Shown here in pieces: positions 43,751 through 52,768 of a stretch of DNA of 64,000 nt. The stretch comes from Streptomyces barkulensis (GTDB lineage: Bacteria > Actinomycetota > Actinomycetes > Streptomycetales > Streptomycetaceae). Position 1 is the first letter of the stretch. Each line of letters opens with the position of its first letter. Location of the stretch: positions 1 to 64,000 of the forward strand of contig NZ_PGSG01000089.1 in the NCBI RefSeq assembly GCF_002843305.1, written 5' to 3'. The notes under the pieces are model-generated. The model ran no database searches and was not told the origin of the DNA. It worked only from the letters and a program-made list of their open reading frames with translations. The translations under genes and the position numbers were made by a program.

Positions 43751-44424
43751 CGCCGAAGGAACTGATCGCGCTACTGCTGGCCCACGGCGAGTCCGTGGCC
43801 GCCGCACTCCGGGACGACGAACGGGAGGAGGCCGCCGGCGCCCTGCGCGAACTGCGGGCGGCGGCGGGCGACGACCACGCCGCCCGGGCGGCCCGCGCCG
43901 CGCGCCGGCTGCGCAGGGCGCTGTCCGCTCTCCCGCCCGAACACCCGCTCTCCGAAGCGCTGGTGGGCCACCGCTACGCCGGCGGCGCCGGCGGCCGGGA
44001 GCTGCCGGCTCCCGCCGCCGTCGACACGTTGCTGGACCTGCTCGACGGCCCTTCCGCGGAGCCGGCCCCCGAACAGCTGCTGATACTGGCCAGAGAGCGT
44101 CTGCTCGCCGCTCCCGCTCTCACCGAGCGGGAGCGGCGCGGACTCCTCACCGGACAGCGGGGCGACACCGGCCTGATCCGGCTGCCCGACCCGCGCTCCG
44201 GCCCGCGCTACCCGCGTTTCCAGTTCCGGCCGGGCACGCTCGAACCCCTCCCCGTCGTGCTGCGCGTCAACGGGATCCTGCGCGCCGACGCGGACCCCTG
44301 GGGGGCCGCCGACTGGTGGCTGGGCGGGAACAGCTGGCTCCGGGGCGTTCCGGCGGAACTCCTGGGCGACCTGCCCGACGAGGAGATCGAACTCGCCGCC
44401 GCCGAACTGGTGGAGGCCGACTGA
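43747..44424 (+). CDS. Antitoxin-like partner of RES protein
   Basis: The 225-residue protein has an Ala/Arg/Glu-rich helical N-terminus. Its C-terminal domain, with PRYPRFQFRPGTLEPLPVVL, WGAADWWLGGNSWLRG and VPAELLGDL, resembles the C-terminal region of antitoxins paired with RES toxins. In those, this segment blocks the toxin active site. No clear HTH is seen. It starts at GTG 43747 after GGGAGGAG, overlaps the CHAT stop by four bases and overlaps the RES start by one, so all three proteins should be made together. Confidence 0.75.
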   Translation: MTPKELIALLLAHGESVAAALRDDEREEAAGALRELRAAAGDDHAARAARAARRLRRALSALPPEHPLSEALVGHRYAGGAGGRELPAPAAVDTLLDLLDGPSAEPAPEQLLILARERLLAAPALTERERRGLLTGQRGDTGLIRLPDPRSGPRYPRFQFRPGTLEPLPVVLRVNGILRADADPWGAADWWLGGNSWLRGVPAELLGDLPDEEIELAAAELVEAD

Positions 44425-45092
44425 TGGCGCTCCAGATCCCGCCCGACGGAGTCACCATGGCACCGGTCCTCACCGCGCTGCCGGCCGGCACCCTCCTTTG
44501 GCGTCTCCACAGCGACCGCTACGGTCCGGCCGAGTTCAACCCCCGCCTCGCACACGGCTACTTCAAGGGCAACCGCTTCGACGCCATGGAGCCGGACGGA
44601 TACCCCTACCTCTACGCGGCCCTCGAACCGATGGCCGCTCTGGCCGAAGTCTTCCTGCGGTCCAGGGAGTTCGAGAACCGCACCGCCGTCCGGATGATCC
44701 CCTGGGCACAGGCGTCGCGGTACCGCCTCTCGGCCGTACGCACCGCGGCCGACGTCACCCTCGTCGACCTCACCACGGCCGAGGGGCTGGCCGCCGTGTG
44801 GCAGGACGAGTGGCTGGTGGACTGCGAGGAGCGCGAGTACGACAAGACGCGCTACTGGGTGCAGTTGATCCGCACGCACAGCGCCGCGGCCCAGGGCCTG
44901 TGCTGGACATCCAAGCGCTGCCGGCCCCGCAGGGCCCTGCAGCTGTTCGGCGACCGCTGCGCACCCGGGACACTGGCCCGGACTCCGGAAGAGAGCTACC
45001 GCCTGGAATCCGCCACCGACGTCAAGGAGGTCAACCGGCTGCTGGCGCCGCTGCGGGCACAGGTGTCCGTGCCCGAGGGACTCGGAGGCTGA
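44424..45092 (+). CDS. RES-domain toxin
   Basis: The 222-residue protein has the three family-defining residues: Arg27 in LLWRLHSDRYGP, Glu75 in ALAEVFLRS and Ser163 in CWTSKRCRPRRALQLFGDR. RES toxins degrade NAD+ or ADP-ribosylate targets, causing growth arrest. It starts one base into the stop of the antitoxin-like gene (TGATG). A strong terminator follows. Linkage to a CHAT protease suggests that proteolysis of the antitoxin might trigger it. Confidence 0.88.
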   Translation: MALQIPPDGVTMAPVLTALPAGTLLWRLHSDRYGPAEFNPRLAHGYFKGNRFDAMEPDGYPYLYAALEPMAALAEVFLRSREFENRTAVRMIPWAQASRYRLSAVRTAADVTLVDLTTAEGLAAVWQDEWLVDCEEREYDKTRYWVQLIRTHSAAAQGLCWTSKRCRPRRALQLFGDRCAPGTLARTPEESYRLESATDVKEVNRLLAPLRAQVSVPEGLGG

Positions 45093-45105
45093 CGGGCGCG
45101 ACACG

Positions 45106-45155
45106 ACACCCGCCCCTGCCGCGCCCCTCAAGGGGCGCGGCAGGGGCGGGTGTCG
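45106..45155. terminator. Bidirectional 24-bp terminator
   Basis: Perfect 24-bp stem (45106-45129 with 45132-45155) with a 2-nt centre, between the convergent RES and coiled-coil membrane-protein genes. It separates the two unusual operons. Confidence 0.85.
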
Positions 45156-45186
45156 GCCGTTTCGTCCCCCCTCCCCGGGGCTTCCT

Positions 45187-46746
45187 CTAGAAGGCCGGCC
45201 CCTGCCGGGTCGCCGGCAGCAGAGGCCACTTGCCGGACAGCCGCATGGCCGCCTCGGTCACCGCGGGGTCCGCGGCCTCCAGGCTCACCCCGTCCAGGTA
45301 GGCGTGCGCGGCGGCCTCGTAGAGGTCGCGGGCCGCCCGGGCACGGTCCTCGGCCGCGGCTCTGCGCTCCTCCCGCCGGGCCTCGGCCGTGTCCGCCGTG
45401 CTCTGCGCCAGCTCCGCCTCCACCACGCTCAGTTCACGCTCCCGCAGCAACTCGGCACGGCGTTCCACCGCGGTGCGGTACGCGTTGAGGTGGGGGTGTT
45501 CCCTGCACAGTCCCAGCAGGAAGCCGATACCGCCCGAGAGCAGGAGCAGGGCGACGAAGAGCCAGGTGACGGTCTGCGGCGCCAGATCCAGCCGGTCGAT
45601 CAGGCTGGTGGACGCCGCGCCGCCGGCGGCGGGGTCGGTGAAGCCCTCGGGAGTCCGGGGCGCCCCGGTGTCCTCCTCGGTCTGCATCACGTATCCGGCG
45701 CGGACCGTACCCAGCAGGGATGCCAGCGCGGCCCACACGGCCAGCAGGAGGAACGCCGGGACCCATGCCTGCCGGACGGCCCCCGTCTCCGGGCGCCGCC
45801 GCAGGACGTGTCCCGCCAGATGCGGCAGAAGCACCATCAGGATCGCGGAGGATACGGCCAGCATGCCTGTCTGGGCGTCCGCGCTGATGCTGCCGATGCC
45901 GTGGAAGGGCTGGTAGGCCACCCAGTAGATGGGGAGCTCGACCGCGAAGATCACGCCGAGCAGCGCCCAGGTCATCCAGCCGGGGATACCGGGCCGCTTG
46001 TGAAGCCCCTCCCACGCGCGGGCCAGGCCCGTCTCCGTGTCCGGGATGTTCCCCGGAGGCTCGGAGCGCCGTGGTGGTTCGGGAGCTCCCTGCAGGGTGA
46101 CCCAGTCGGGGTCGGCGTTCGCCTGCCGGGCTTCGCCGGTGTCCGGGGCGGCGCCGTCGCCGGGCCCCCGGGGGGCGGGGACCTGTGTGGAGGGAGCGGG
46201 GAAACGGGCGCGCAGCCATCGCTCCTCGAGCCGGGTGCGGACGGAGTCGCGGAAGCGGCTCCACCGGGACGCGCGCATCGCCAGCAGGTCCAACTGCCTT
46301 GTGGTGGTGGCGATCTGCTCCTGTGTCTCGGCCAGCCGCCGGTCGATCAGTTCGGTCTCCCGCCGCAGCCGCTCGGCCTCGGCCTGCGCGTGTGCGTCGT
46401 CGAACCTGGCCTGTTCCTCGGCGTGGTGCGCCTCTTCGGCGATCTCGCGGATGACCCGGTCCCGTACCGACGCCAGTTCGGCGAAGTGGGGGACGCGGTC
46501 GTCGCCGTGGAGCACCAGGGGGTCCAGCCCTCCGTGCCCGGCGGCCTCACGGCCCCGCCGGCGGGAGGCTTCCAGGAGCTTTCGCTCGGCGCGCTCGTCC
46601 AGCACCAGGGGACGTCCGGTGCTCGGCGGCGAGGGGGCGCCGCGGAAGCGCGGGGCGCTCCCCTGGCTCCGGCGGCCGGCGGAGGGCAGAGCCGGAAGCC
46701 GCCGCCGCCTCGGCCGGGGCGGCTCACTTGTAGTCGTGGTGGACAC
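45187..46746 (-). CDS. Coiled-coil membrane protein
   Basis: The 519-residue protein has a basic, proline-rich N-terminus, a long charged coiled coil (about 90-165, with EEAHHAEEQARFDDAHAQAE), four or so membrane helices (WMTWALLGVIFAVELPIYWV, AVSSAILMVLLPHLAGHVL, FLLLAVWAALASLLG, VTWLFVALLLLSGGIGFLLG) and a C-terminal coiled coil (about 420-490). No enzyme motif is visible. Its first 23 bases overlap the vWA lipoprotein gene, so the two are co-translated. It may be a membrane anchor or effector of the adjacent signalling block. Confidence 0.7.
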   Translation of the reverse strand: MSTTTTSEPPRPRRRRLPALPSAGRRSQGSAPRFRGAPSPPSTGRPLVLDERAERKLLEASRRRGREAAGHGGLDPLVLHGDDRVPHFAELASVRDRVIREIAEEAHHAEEQARFDDAHAQAEAERLRRETELIDRRLAETQEQIATTTRQLDLLAMRASRWSRFRDSVRTRLEERWLRARFPAPSTQVPAPRGPGDGAAPDTGEARQANADPDWVTLQGAPEPPRRSEPPGNIPDTETGLARAWEGLHKRPGIPGWMTWALLGVIFAVELPIYWVAYQPFHGIGSISADAQTGMLAVSSAILMVLLPHLAGHVLRRRPETGAVRQAWVPAFLLLAVWAALASLLGTVRAGYVMQTEEDTGAPRTPEGFTDPAAGGAASTSLIDRLDLAPQTVTWLFVALLLLSGGIGFLLGLCREHPHLNAYRTAVERRAELLRERELSVVEAELAQSTADTAEARREERRAAAEDRARAARDLYEAAAHAYLDGVSLEAADPAVTEAAMRLSGKWPLLPATRQGPAF

Positions 46747-47509
46747 GGGCCCTGGCCCTCCCTTCGAGAACCTCCGTCCAGAAGGCCTGGAAGTCCTCGG
46801 CCTCGCCCGGGCGGGAGTCGTACTGCATGCCGAGGCCGACCGGGTAGATGTCCATGCCTTTTATGGCGGGTATCCCCCGCTCCTCGACCAGGGAGTCGAT
46901 GGTCTCCTCCCGCTGCCGGGCGGTTGAGAGGTCCGCCCGCGAGATCCGGAAGTCCGGGTCGGTCTGGGCGAAGTCGCTCACCACCAGCAGCTTGGCCGCG
47001 GGACCCTTCGGGGGCATCTCCTCGCCGATGCGGTCCAGAGCTCCCCACACATCGGACCCGCCCTGCGTACGCGCGCACTCGAGCTCTTCGAGGGCACGGC
47101 CCGCCGCCGTGGTGCGTGCGCGGGCGCGCAGGCTCTTCTGGTCGGTGGTCTCCTTGTGCGGAGGGTCGAGATCGACGCGCTCCACCCGGCAGGACGAGCT
47201 CTGTGACGATCGTGTGATGGGGGCGAACTCGACGGTGCCGCAACCCTGTTCCTCGAGGAAGGGCAGAAGGGTGCTCTTCAGCTTGGCCTCCGCGTCGAAC
47301 CCCTTCTCGTTCGAGGCGCCCGACCCCGACCCGTCGACCACCACTCCGCACGGGGTGGTGAGGGGATCGGGCTGGGAGGTGCAGGAGACCAGGGCGGTGA
47401 GCAGCCCCAGCGCGGGAGCCAGGGCGGCCGTGCGGCGGGCGCGGTGCCTGCGCCGGCCGGCGTGGACTGAGCGGTGCACGGTGACCTCACTGTTCGGCGG
47501 GGCCGTCAT
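46724..47509 (-). CDS. vWA-like lipoprotein
   Basis: The 261-residue protein has a basic N-terminus, a hydrophobic stretch (ALAPALGLLTALVSC) with lipidated Cys43, and then a von Willebrand A-like domain. Its metal-site signature is DGSGSG (DxSxS, about residues 59-63), with later VVSDFAQTDPD. It would be a surface lipoprotein able to bind a divalent metal and a protein partner. It overlaps both neighbours (4 bp upstream, 23 bp downstream). Confidence 0.75.
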   Translation of the reverse strand: MTAPPNSEVTVHRSVHAGRRRHRARRTAALAPALGLLTALVSCTSQPDPLTTPCGVVVDGSGSGASNEKGFDAEAKLKSTLLPFLEEQGCGTVEFAPITRSSQSSSCRVERVDLDPPHKETTDQKSLRARARTTAAGRALEELECARTQGGSDVWGALDRIGEEMPPKGPAAKLLVVSDFAQTDPDFRISRADLSTARQREETIDSLVEERGIPAIKGMDIYPVGLGMQYDSRPGEAEDFQAFWTEVLEGRARARVHHDYK

Positions 47510-48210
47510 CCCCGGCTGCCTTGATGCGTGCTGGTGCGGGCGGTGCCGGCCGTTTGGCCGTCGAGGATGGCCAGCGCCTGCCGGAGGGCCGACCGCTGTG
47601 CGGCCGGGGCGCTTCCCGGCTGCCGGTACCAGCGGTCGGTGTCCAGCCAGTCGTCGACCCGGTACCAGGTGGGATCCAGACGGATCCGGCCGGGAAGCCA
47701 CCGGGTGGGGCGGCGCTCCGCCGGATCGGCCGGCACGCCCTCCTCCGCCTGTCTGCGGGCCCGCTGCCAGGCGGAGTCCCAGTAACAGGCGAGCAGCCAG
47801 TTGGCCCGGTCGACGAGTTCCTGCGCCATGGTGCGGTGGACGGCCGCCGTACTGCGCCAGCGGGCGACCATCTCGCCGTACCGCGCCAGTGCGGCGGGGG
47901 CCGGCCGGCCGCGTTCGGCGTACTGGATGACGATGCGCACCGATTCGGCCTGTATACGTGCGCTCAGGCCGCGGTTGGCGGCCAGCATGCGCGCCCGCAG
48001 CCGTGAGTTGCCTCGGTCGGCCCGGGACCGGAGGCCCAGTACGTACGGAGGCAGGGGCGGGTCCGGCGGAGCTTCTCCTGCCCGGGCCTCGGCCAGGACG
48101 GTCTCCAGGTCCGCGGCGTCCCGTCTGCCGTGGTGGCGGGCGAGAGGCGCGGAGAGGAATCCGGTTCCCGTTCCGCGGACGCGGCCCGCTGTCCGGCCGG
48201 AGTCGTTCAT
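47506..48210 (-). CDS. Hypothetical protein of the vWA operon
   Basis: The 234-residue soluble, mostly helical protein is rich in Arg, Ala and Trp (TWYRVDDWLDTDRWYRQPG near the C-terminus). I find no known motif or signal peptide. ATG 48210 follows GGGAGG; the longer open frame has no ribosome site. It is the first gene of a three-gene minus operon and overlaps the vWA lipoprotein start by four bases. It is divergent from the radical-SAM gene across 236 bp. Confidence 0.6.
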   Translation of the reverse strand: MNDSGRTAGRVRGTGTGFLSAPLARHHGRRDAADLETVLAEARAGEAPPDPPLPPYVLGLRSRADRGNSRLRARMLAANRGLSARIQAESVRIVIQYAERGRPAPAALARYGEMVARWRSTAAVHRTMAQELVDRANWLLACYWDSAWQRARRQAEEGVPADPAERRPTRWLPGRIRLDPTWYRVDDWLDTDRWYRQPGSAPAAQRSALRQALAILDGQTAGTARTSTHQGSRG

Positions 48211-48446
48211 GAGAGAAACCTCCCTTCCATGCGGGGGAGTTCGGATGAGATCCGTGGTGATGGGGGAGAGAGTAGCCCAGGGAAGGCGGGGTTCGAGGGG
48301 AAAAGAAGGGCGGAACAGATCGTTCCAGGGGGTGTTCCCGGAAAACGCCCTGACTTCGCCCGGGCGGCGCCCGGTTAACGGCATTACCGCGATTGCGGCA
48401 GGACGGCCGCGCCGTCGATACTCCTTTCCGAAGTGAGTGAGGAGAT
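48211..48446. promoter_or_regulatory. Divergent promoter region
   Basis: These 236 bp separate the vWA operon (minus) from the radical-SAM gene (plus). The stretch is more AT-rich than its surroundings (for example around 48296-48310 and 48370-48390), as expected for promoters. No clear operator was identified. Confidence 0.5.
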
Positions 48447-49130
48447 GTGATGGAGGCCAGGATCAGCGCGACGCATTTCCCTCTGGAGACCCTCGGCCCC
48501 GGACGGCGACTCGGTATTTGGTTCCAGGGGTGTTCGCTGGCTTGCGCGGGGTGCATGTCGCGGCACACCTGGGACGCGGGCGGGGGGAGGCCGAAGGGGA
48601 TCTCCGACCTGCTGGAACTGTGGGAGGCGGCGCTCCGCGAAGGGGCCCAGGGGCTCACCGTCAGCGGGGGCGAGCCCCTGGAGCAGGCCGGCGCGCTGGC
48701 CGAACTGCTGGCCGGCGCCTCCCGCCTGCGGGGACCGGCCCGCCGGGACAGGGGCGGATCCGGGGACATGCCGGACCTGCTCGTCTACACCGGCTACGAG
48801 CCCGCGGAACTGACACCCGTACGCCGGCGCGCGCTGCGCCATGCCGACGCGCTGATCACCGGGCGGTACCGGGCCGGGCAGCCGACCCGGCTGGTCTGGC
48901 GGGGCTCGGCCAACCAGCGGCTGAGGCCGCTGACGCCGCTGGGGGAGGCGCGCTACGCGCCCCACCTGGCCAGGGAGAGCACCGGAGGAGGGCTCCAGGC
49001 GGTGGTGGACACCCGGGACGGCCCCGGCGTGCGGATCTACGGGGTGCCGCTGAGAGGGGAGCTGCGAAGGGTGGAGCGCGGTCTGAAGGAGGCCGGAGTG
49101 GTTCTCAGGAGGCCGAGTTGGCGGCCGTGA
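48447..49130 (+). CDS. Radical-SAM / 4Fe-4S activase-like protein
   Basis: The protein (about 227 residues) has the cluster motif CSLACAGC (CxxxCxxC; Cys29, 33, 36) and a following GGEP-type motif (TVSGGEPLEQAG), as in small NrdG-like activating enzymes. These generate a 5'-deoxyadenosyl radical to activate or modify a partner. No glycyl-radical enzyme is encoded nearby, so the substrate is unknown. GAGGAG lies upstream of tandem GTG/ATG starts (48447, 48450). Its end overlaps the convergent macro-domain gene by 26 bp. Confidence 0.82.
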   Translation: MMEARISATHFPLETLGPGRRLGIWFQGCSLACAGCMSRHTWDAGGGRPKGISDLLELWEAALREGAQGLTVSGGEPLEQAGALAELLAGASRLRGPARRDRGGSGDMPDLLVYTGYEPAELTPVRRRALRHADALITGRYRAGQPTRLVWRGSANQRLRPLTPLGEARYAPHLARESTGGGLQAVVDTRDGPGVRIYGVPLRGELRRVERGLKEAGVVLRRPSWRP

Positions 49131-50271
49131 GCAGCCTGGCGTGCTCGGGCCGCGGGGCTGCCAGGCACACCGACCAGTCCGGGTCGCGCCGCAACTCCTC
49201 CCGCACCGCCCAGAGCAGCCAGCGTGCGGCGGTGCCGGCGGGCAGCCCGCCGCGCCCGGAGCCCAGCAGGGGGAAGCAGATACTGGACAGGGGCAGGCCC
49301 AGGGTCCGGCGCTCCTGCCTGGCCAGCGCGAACGAGGCCCGGACCGCCTCCGCGACCGTGGCGGGGGCGACATGGTAGTGATCGCTGCCCTCGACGGGCG
49401 TTGCCACGGCCGCGTGGTGGACGCGGCGTATCCCGCGCCGGGCGAGCGCGCCCGCCGAGGTGCCCACCACCGTGCCCGGCCGCACGGGCAGCCCGGTCCG
49501 GCCGTGTATCCGCAGCCATACGGCCAGTTCCCGGGTGAGGACGTCGTCCACGATCTCCCCGGAGGAGTCCCGGATCGCGGCGGCCCTGCGGAGCGCTCCG
49601 GACACCGTGGGCCGGAAGGTCTTCGACATCTCCAGGTACACGTTCTCCGAGGAGACGAGGATGTCGATGTCGCCGACCAGTTCGATCGGGCTCGCCAGGA
49701 CCGTGATCCGCTCCTTCGTGCCGCGCGGGAGACTGCGGGATGGCGGTGGCTCGGGCGGTGGCTCGGGCGGCTGCGCACCGCCGGCCCCCGCCGCCGGTGC
49801 GGAGTCCGCCGCGGTGCCGGGCTCCGCGGGCCGGCCGGCTTCGCGGGCCAGGGCGAGCAGCGCCGACGCGATCCCCTCCACCACCTCACGCTCCTGGCTC
49901 TTGCGGAAGCGCTCGGTGCTCACGCCGTAGACGGCCGCCGCGGCCTTCCTCCGGTCGGCCGCGGCCACCCCCCGGCGTTCGGCGAACAGACCGAAGGAGT
50001 GCGCGGCGGCACGGGCCAGCGGGTCGCATCCGGCGGTGTCGTGCAGCGGGCCTCCGCCCGCCAGTCGTCGAACGGCAGCGCCCAGCAGCCTTTCGACGCC
50101 CTCGAGTTCGTCGTCCGCCCCGGTGCAGAAGCCGGCCGCGACCGCGATTTGGCCCAGGGCCTGCCGGGGGCAGTGGCGGAGCCGGGGCAGACCGCGCTGC
50201 CTGAGGTGCCTCAGTTCGTCGACCAGGTCCCGGTGCGGCGGCAGGGCGGACGTGGGATGCATGGGGTGCAT
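49105..50271 (-). CDS. Macro-domain protein
   Basis: The protein of about 388 residues has an Ala/Arg-rich helical N-terminal half, a Pro/Glu linker (near 190-205), and a C-terminal macro-like domain. In that domain, DIDILVSSENVYLEMSKTF, TVVGTSAGALARRGIRRVHH and ICFPLLGSGRGGLPAG match the ADP-ribose-binding loops. Macro domains bind or hydrolyse ADP-ribose derivatives. This is notable because a RES (NAD+-directed) toxin is encoded 4 kb away. Start ATG 50271 or 50262 is uncertain, as no good ribosome site is visible. It is divergent from the kinase operon. Confidence 0.75.
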   Translation of the reverse strand: MHPMHPTSALPPHRDLVDELRHLRQRGLPRLRHCPRQALGQIAVAAGFCTGADDELEGVERLLGAAVRRLAGGGPLHDTAGCDPLARAAAHSFGLFAERRGVAAADRRKAAAAVYGVSTERFRKSQEREVVEGIASALLALAREAGRPAEPGTAADSAPAAGAGGAQPPEPPPEPPPSRSLPRGTKERITVLASPIELVGDIDILVSSENVYLEMSKTFRPTVSGALRRAAAIRDSSGEIVDDVLTRELAVWLRIHGRTGLPVRPGTVVGTSAGALARRGIRRVHHAAVATPVEGSDHYHVAPATVAEAVRASFALARQERRTLGLPLSSICFPLLGSGRGGLPAGTAARWLLWAVREELRRDPDWSVCLAAPRPEHARLLTAANSAS

Positions 50272-50446
50272 GGTAATCCGGTCACGGAAACGAGGGGAGG
50301 GTGGATTCGAAAACATCTTCCCTCCACTTCCTTGATTCGCACGCAATTCGAAAAAGAGTGCAGAGATCCGGGCCCCCCGGATACGCTCTGGCCTCCCGCG
50401 TCGGTCGGCGACCGCTGGGCGGACGCAATTCCCGGAGGGGCGGACG

Positions 50447-52768
50447 GTGTCGACGACTCTTCCCACTGATTTCCTGCCTCCCGAGGACGGCGGTGTCACC
50501 GATGCCCGTCTGGTCGAGACCAGGGAGGTCACCGCTGCCGTTCCACCGGGGCTGGCCCACAGATTCGTTCTGCTGCGGGTTCTCCGGGAGGCGGAGACGG
50601 CTTCTCAGGCCGTGGTGCTGCGGGTGCGGGATCTGGAGAGCGAAACGCCCGATGTGCCGCTGGTGCTCAAGTGGTACCACCGCATGCACGCGCCTGACCG
50701 GGAGGTGAGCCGGGTGCTGCGCGAGGAGGGGGGACCGCACGTCGAAAGGGTTGTGGAGACCGGGAAGAGCGACGGGCACCCGTACCAGCTCTGCCGCTCG
50801 CACGGCGAGAGCCACCTCGGCGACCACCAGCGGCAGTACCCCGGCGCCACGCCCGCCCGCCGACTGGTGCGGTTCGTGCGCCAGCTGCACGCCGCCGTGT
50901 CGTTCCTGCACGAGCACGAGATCGTGCACCGGGACATCACTCCGGACAACATCATGGTCGAGGCCCGCACGGACACCGCCGAGATCGTGCTGATCGACTT
51001 CGGGGCGGCCGTACACCGGCCCGACGACGAGGTACGGCGGTTCGACTGGCGGGGCAAGCCGCTCTACCTCGCCCCGGAGGCCGGGTCGCGGCTCCAGAGC
51101 GTCTCGGAGGCCATGGACTGGTGGTCGGTGGGCATGGTCACCACGCAACTCGCACTGGGCCGGCACCCGATGGACGAACGCGAGGACGAGGCGGTACTCA
51201 ACGCGCTCGCCACCCGCGACCCCGACCTGAGCCGAATCGGCGACCGGCGCGTCCGCATGCTCTGCGAAGGGCTGCTGACCCGTGATCCGGAACACCGCTG
51301 GGGAGCCGTGGAGGTCGCGGACTGGCTGGCCGGCGGATCACCGGCGACCGCGCCACGCGGCTTCGGCGAGCCGTCCGCACCCCGGCCCGAGCCCGCGATC
51401 CGCCCCTTCGCCTTCGCCGGTGAGGAGTTCACCCGGAGAGAGGACCTGGCCCGGGCACTCGACCACTACCACGAGGCCGCCCGCCGGATGCTGGCCGAAC
51501 CGGAGAGCCGCGCGGCACTGGCGCGGTGGCTGGGGCAGTTCGAGACCACCCGCGCGCACGACTCCGGACGGAGCGCCCTCGCGGCGCTGCGGGAGGAACT
51601 GGCCGCCGGCCCGCCCGCACCCGAACTCGTCGTCCGTCTGATCAACTGGCTGGGGCCCCGGCTCGAGGCCACCTGCTGGGGCATGCCGATGACCGCCCGC
51701 GGCATACGGGAGCTGAGCGCACTGGCCCAGCAGGGCGACTCCGGCGCACTGGAACTGGTCGAGCACCTGCGCGATCACCCGGAGATCCTGACCGCTCTGG
51801 CCGAACGCCCCTTCGGACAGGGACTGGACGCGGTCGCCGAACGCTGGCTGGCCCATCGGCGCCGCTGGCCGCACCTGGTCCGGGAAATCCGCCGCAACCA
51901 GGACATCGACCGCCTGCGCAGGGTCCGGCACGTCCTGACGCAGACGGCCGCCCTCGACGCCAGGCTCCTGGAACTCGCCCGCGAGCCCGACCGGACGGCC
52001 ACCCGGCTGGCCACCGAGACCCTGACACTGCGGGACGGCCTCCCGGCGGCCGTGCCCTGGTTCCACTGGCTGCTGACCGTCCCCGACGACCCCCTGCGGC
52101 TGCTCGCCGCCGGGCTCCTCGCGCCGCCTGCCGTCCGGGAGGCGAACGCCCGCCATGCGCGGTTCCTGGAGGAGGAGGCCGAGCGGCTGATGGCGCAGGA
52201 CCAGGACGGGGTGATCGCCGTCATGCGGCGCCTGGACCGGCTTCCCACCCTGGGCTGGGCGCTGATGGGAGCGACGGTGCTCACCGCCCCCTGGTGCTTC
52301 CTCATCGGACTGGCCGACGTGCTCGGCAGGGCTCCGCAGGAGGCGGTCGTCATCGGCTGGCTCCTCGCGCTTCCCGGGGCCGCGGCCGTCTTCGCCGCGG
52401 AACTGCTCACCGCGACATACATCGGCCCGCCCGCCTACCACCCCCGCCGGTCCCTGGCCGGCCTGCTCATCCGCACCGCCGAGCGGCCCGCGACCGCCGC
52501 CCTCGGCGGATGGCGCGCCCGCCTCCTGGCCGCCCTGGGCCTGGCCGCACTCTTCCTGCTCGGATTCGAGGCGCTCACCGCCGTGCCGTGGCTCTGGCCG
52601 GCGGCGACGGTGGCGGCACTCGCCGGCTGGAGCCTGTACCGGTGCCACCGGTGGCGCGCGGAGAGACGGGAGCGCCGGGGCCGTGCGGCCCCGGGGCCTC
52701 GGACGCGGGGCCGGGGAGGAACGGCCGGCACGGCACACACGACACGTACGACAGGAGCCGATATATGA
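50447..52768 (+). CDS. Membrane Ser/Thr protein kinase
   Basis: The 773-residue protein has an N-terminal eukaryotic-type kinase domain: Lys75 in VLKWYHR, HRD at 161-163 with DNIM, DFG at 184-186, and LYLAPEAG as the activation-segment end. A long helical region follows, and at least three or four membrane helices lie near the C-terminus (about 610-730). It lacks PASTA repeats, so its sensor differs from PknB. GTG 50447 follows CGGAGGGG. It leads an overlapping four-gene operon that ends with an FHA protein, the expected reader of phosphothreonine. Confidence 0.9.
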   Translation: MSTTLPTDFLPPEDGGVTDARLVETREVTAAVPPGLAHRFVLLRVLREAETASQAVVLRVRDLESETPDVPLVLKWYHRMHAPDREVSRVLREEGGPHVERVVETGKSDGHPYQLCRSHGESHLGDHQRQYPGATPARRLVRFVRQLHAAVSFLHEHEIVHRDITPDNIMVEARTDTAEIVLIDFGAAVHRPDDEVRRFDWRGKPLYLAPEAGSRLQSVSEAMDWWSVGMVTTQLALGRHPMDEREDEAVLNALATRDPDLSRIGDRRVRMLCEGLLTRDPEHRWGAVEVADWLAGGSPATAPRGFGEPSAPRPEPAIRPFAFAGEEFTRREDLARALDHYHEAARRMLAEPESRAALARWLGQFETTRAHDSGRSALAALREELAAGPPAPELVVRLINWLGPRLEATCWGMPMTARGIRELSALAQQGDSGALELVEHLRDHPEILTALAERPFGQGLDAVAERWLAHRRRWPHLVREIRRNQDIDRLRRVRHVLTQTAALDARLLELAREPDRTATRLATETLTLRDGLPAAVPWFHWLLTVPDDPLRLLAAGLLAPPAVREANARHARFLEEEAERLMAQDQDGVIAVMRRLDRLPTLGWALMGATVLTAPWCFLIGLADVLGRAPQEAVVIGWLLALPGAAAVFAAELLTATYIGPPAYHPRRSLAGLLIRTAERPATAALGGWRARLLAALGLAALFLLGFEALTAVPWLWPAATVAALAGWSLYRCHRWRAERRERRGRAAPGPRTRGRGGTAGTAHTTRTTGADI

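Noticed and set aside
42299..43807. 502-codon minus frame antisense to the CHAT gene
   Set aside because: Shadow of the CHAT coding sequence; no start signals and no recognisable domains.
46747..48769. Long N-terminal extension of the vWA lipoprotein frame
   Set aside because: The extension runs through the upstream gene in another register; the lipoprotein signal begins at 47509, where an overlap start is present.
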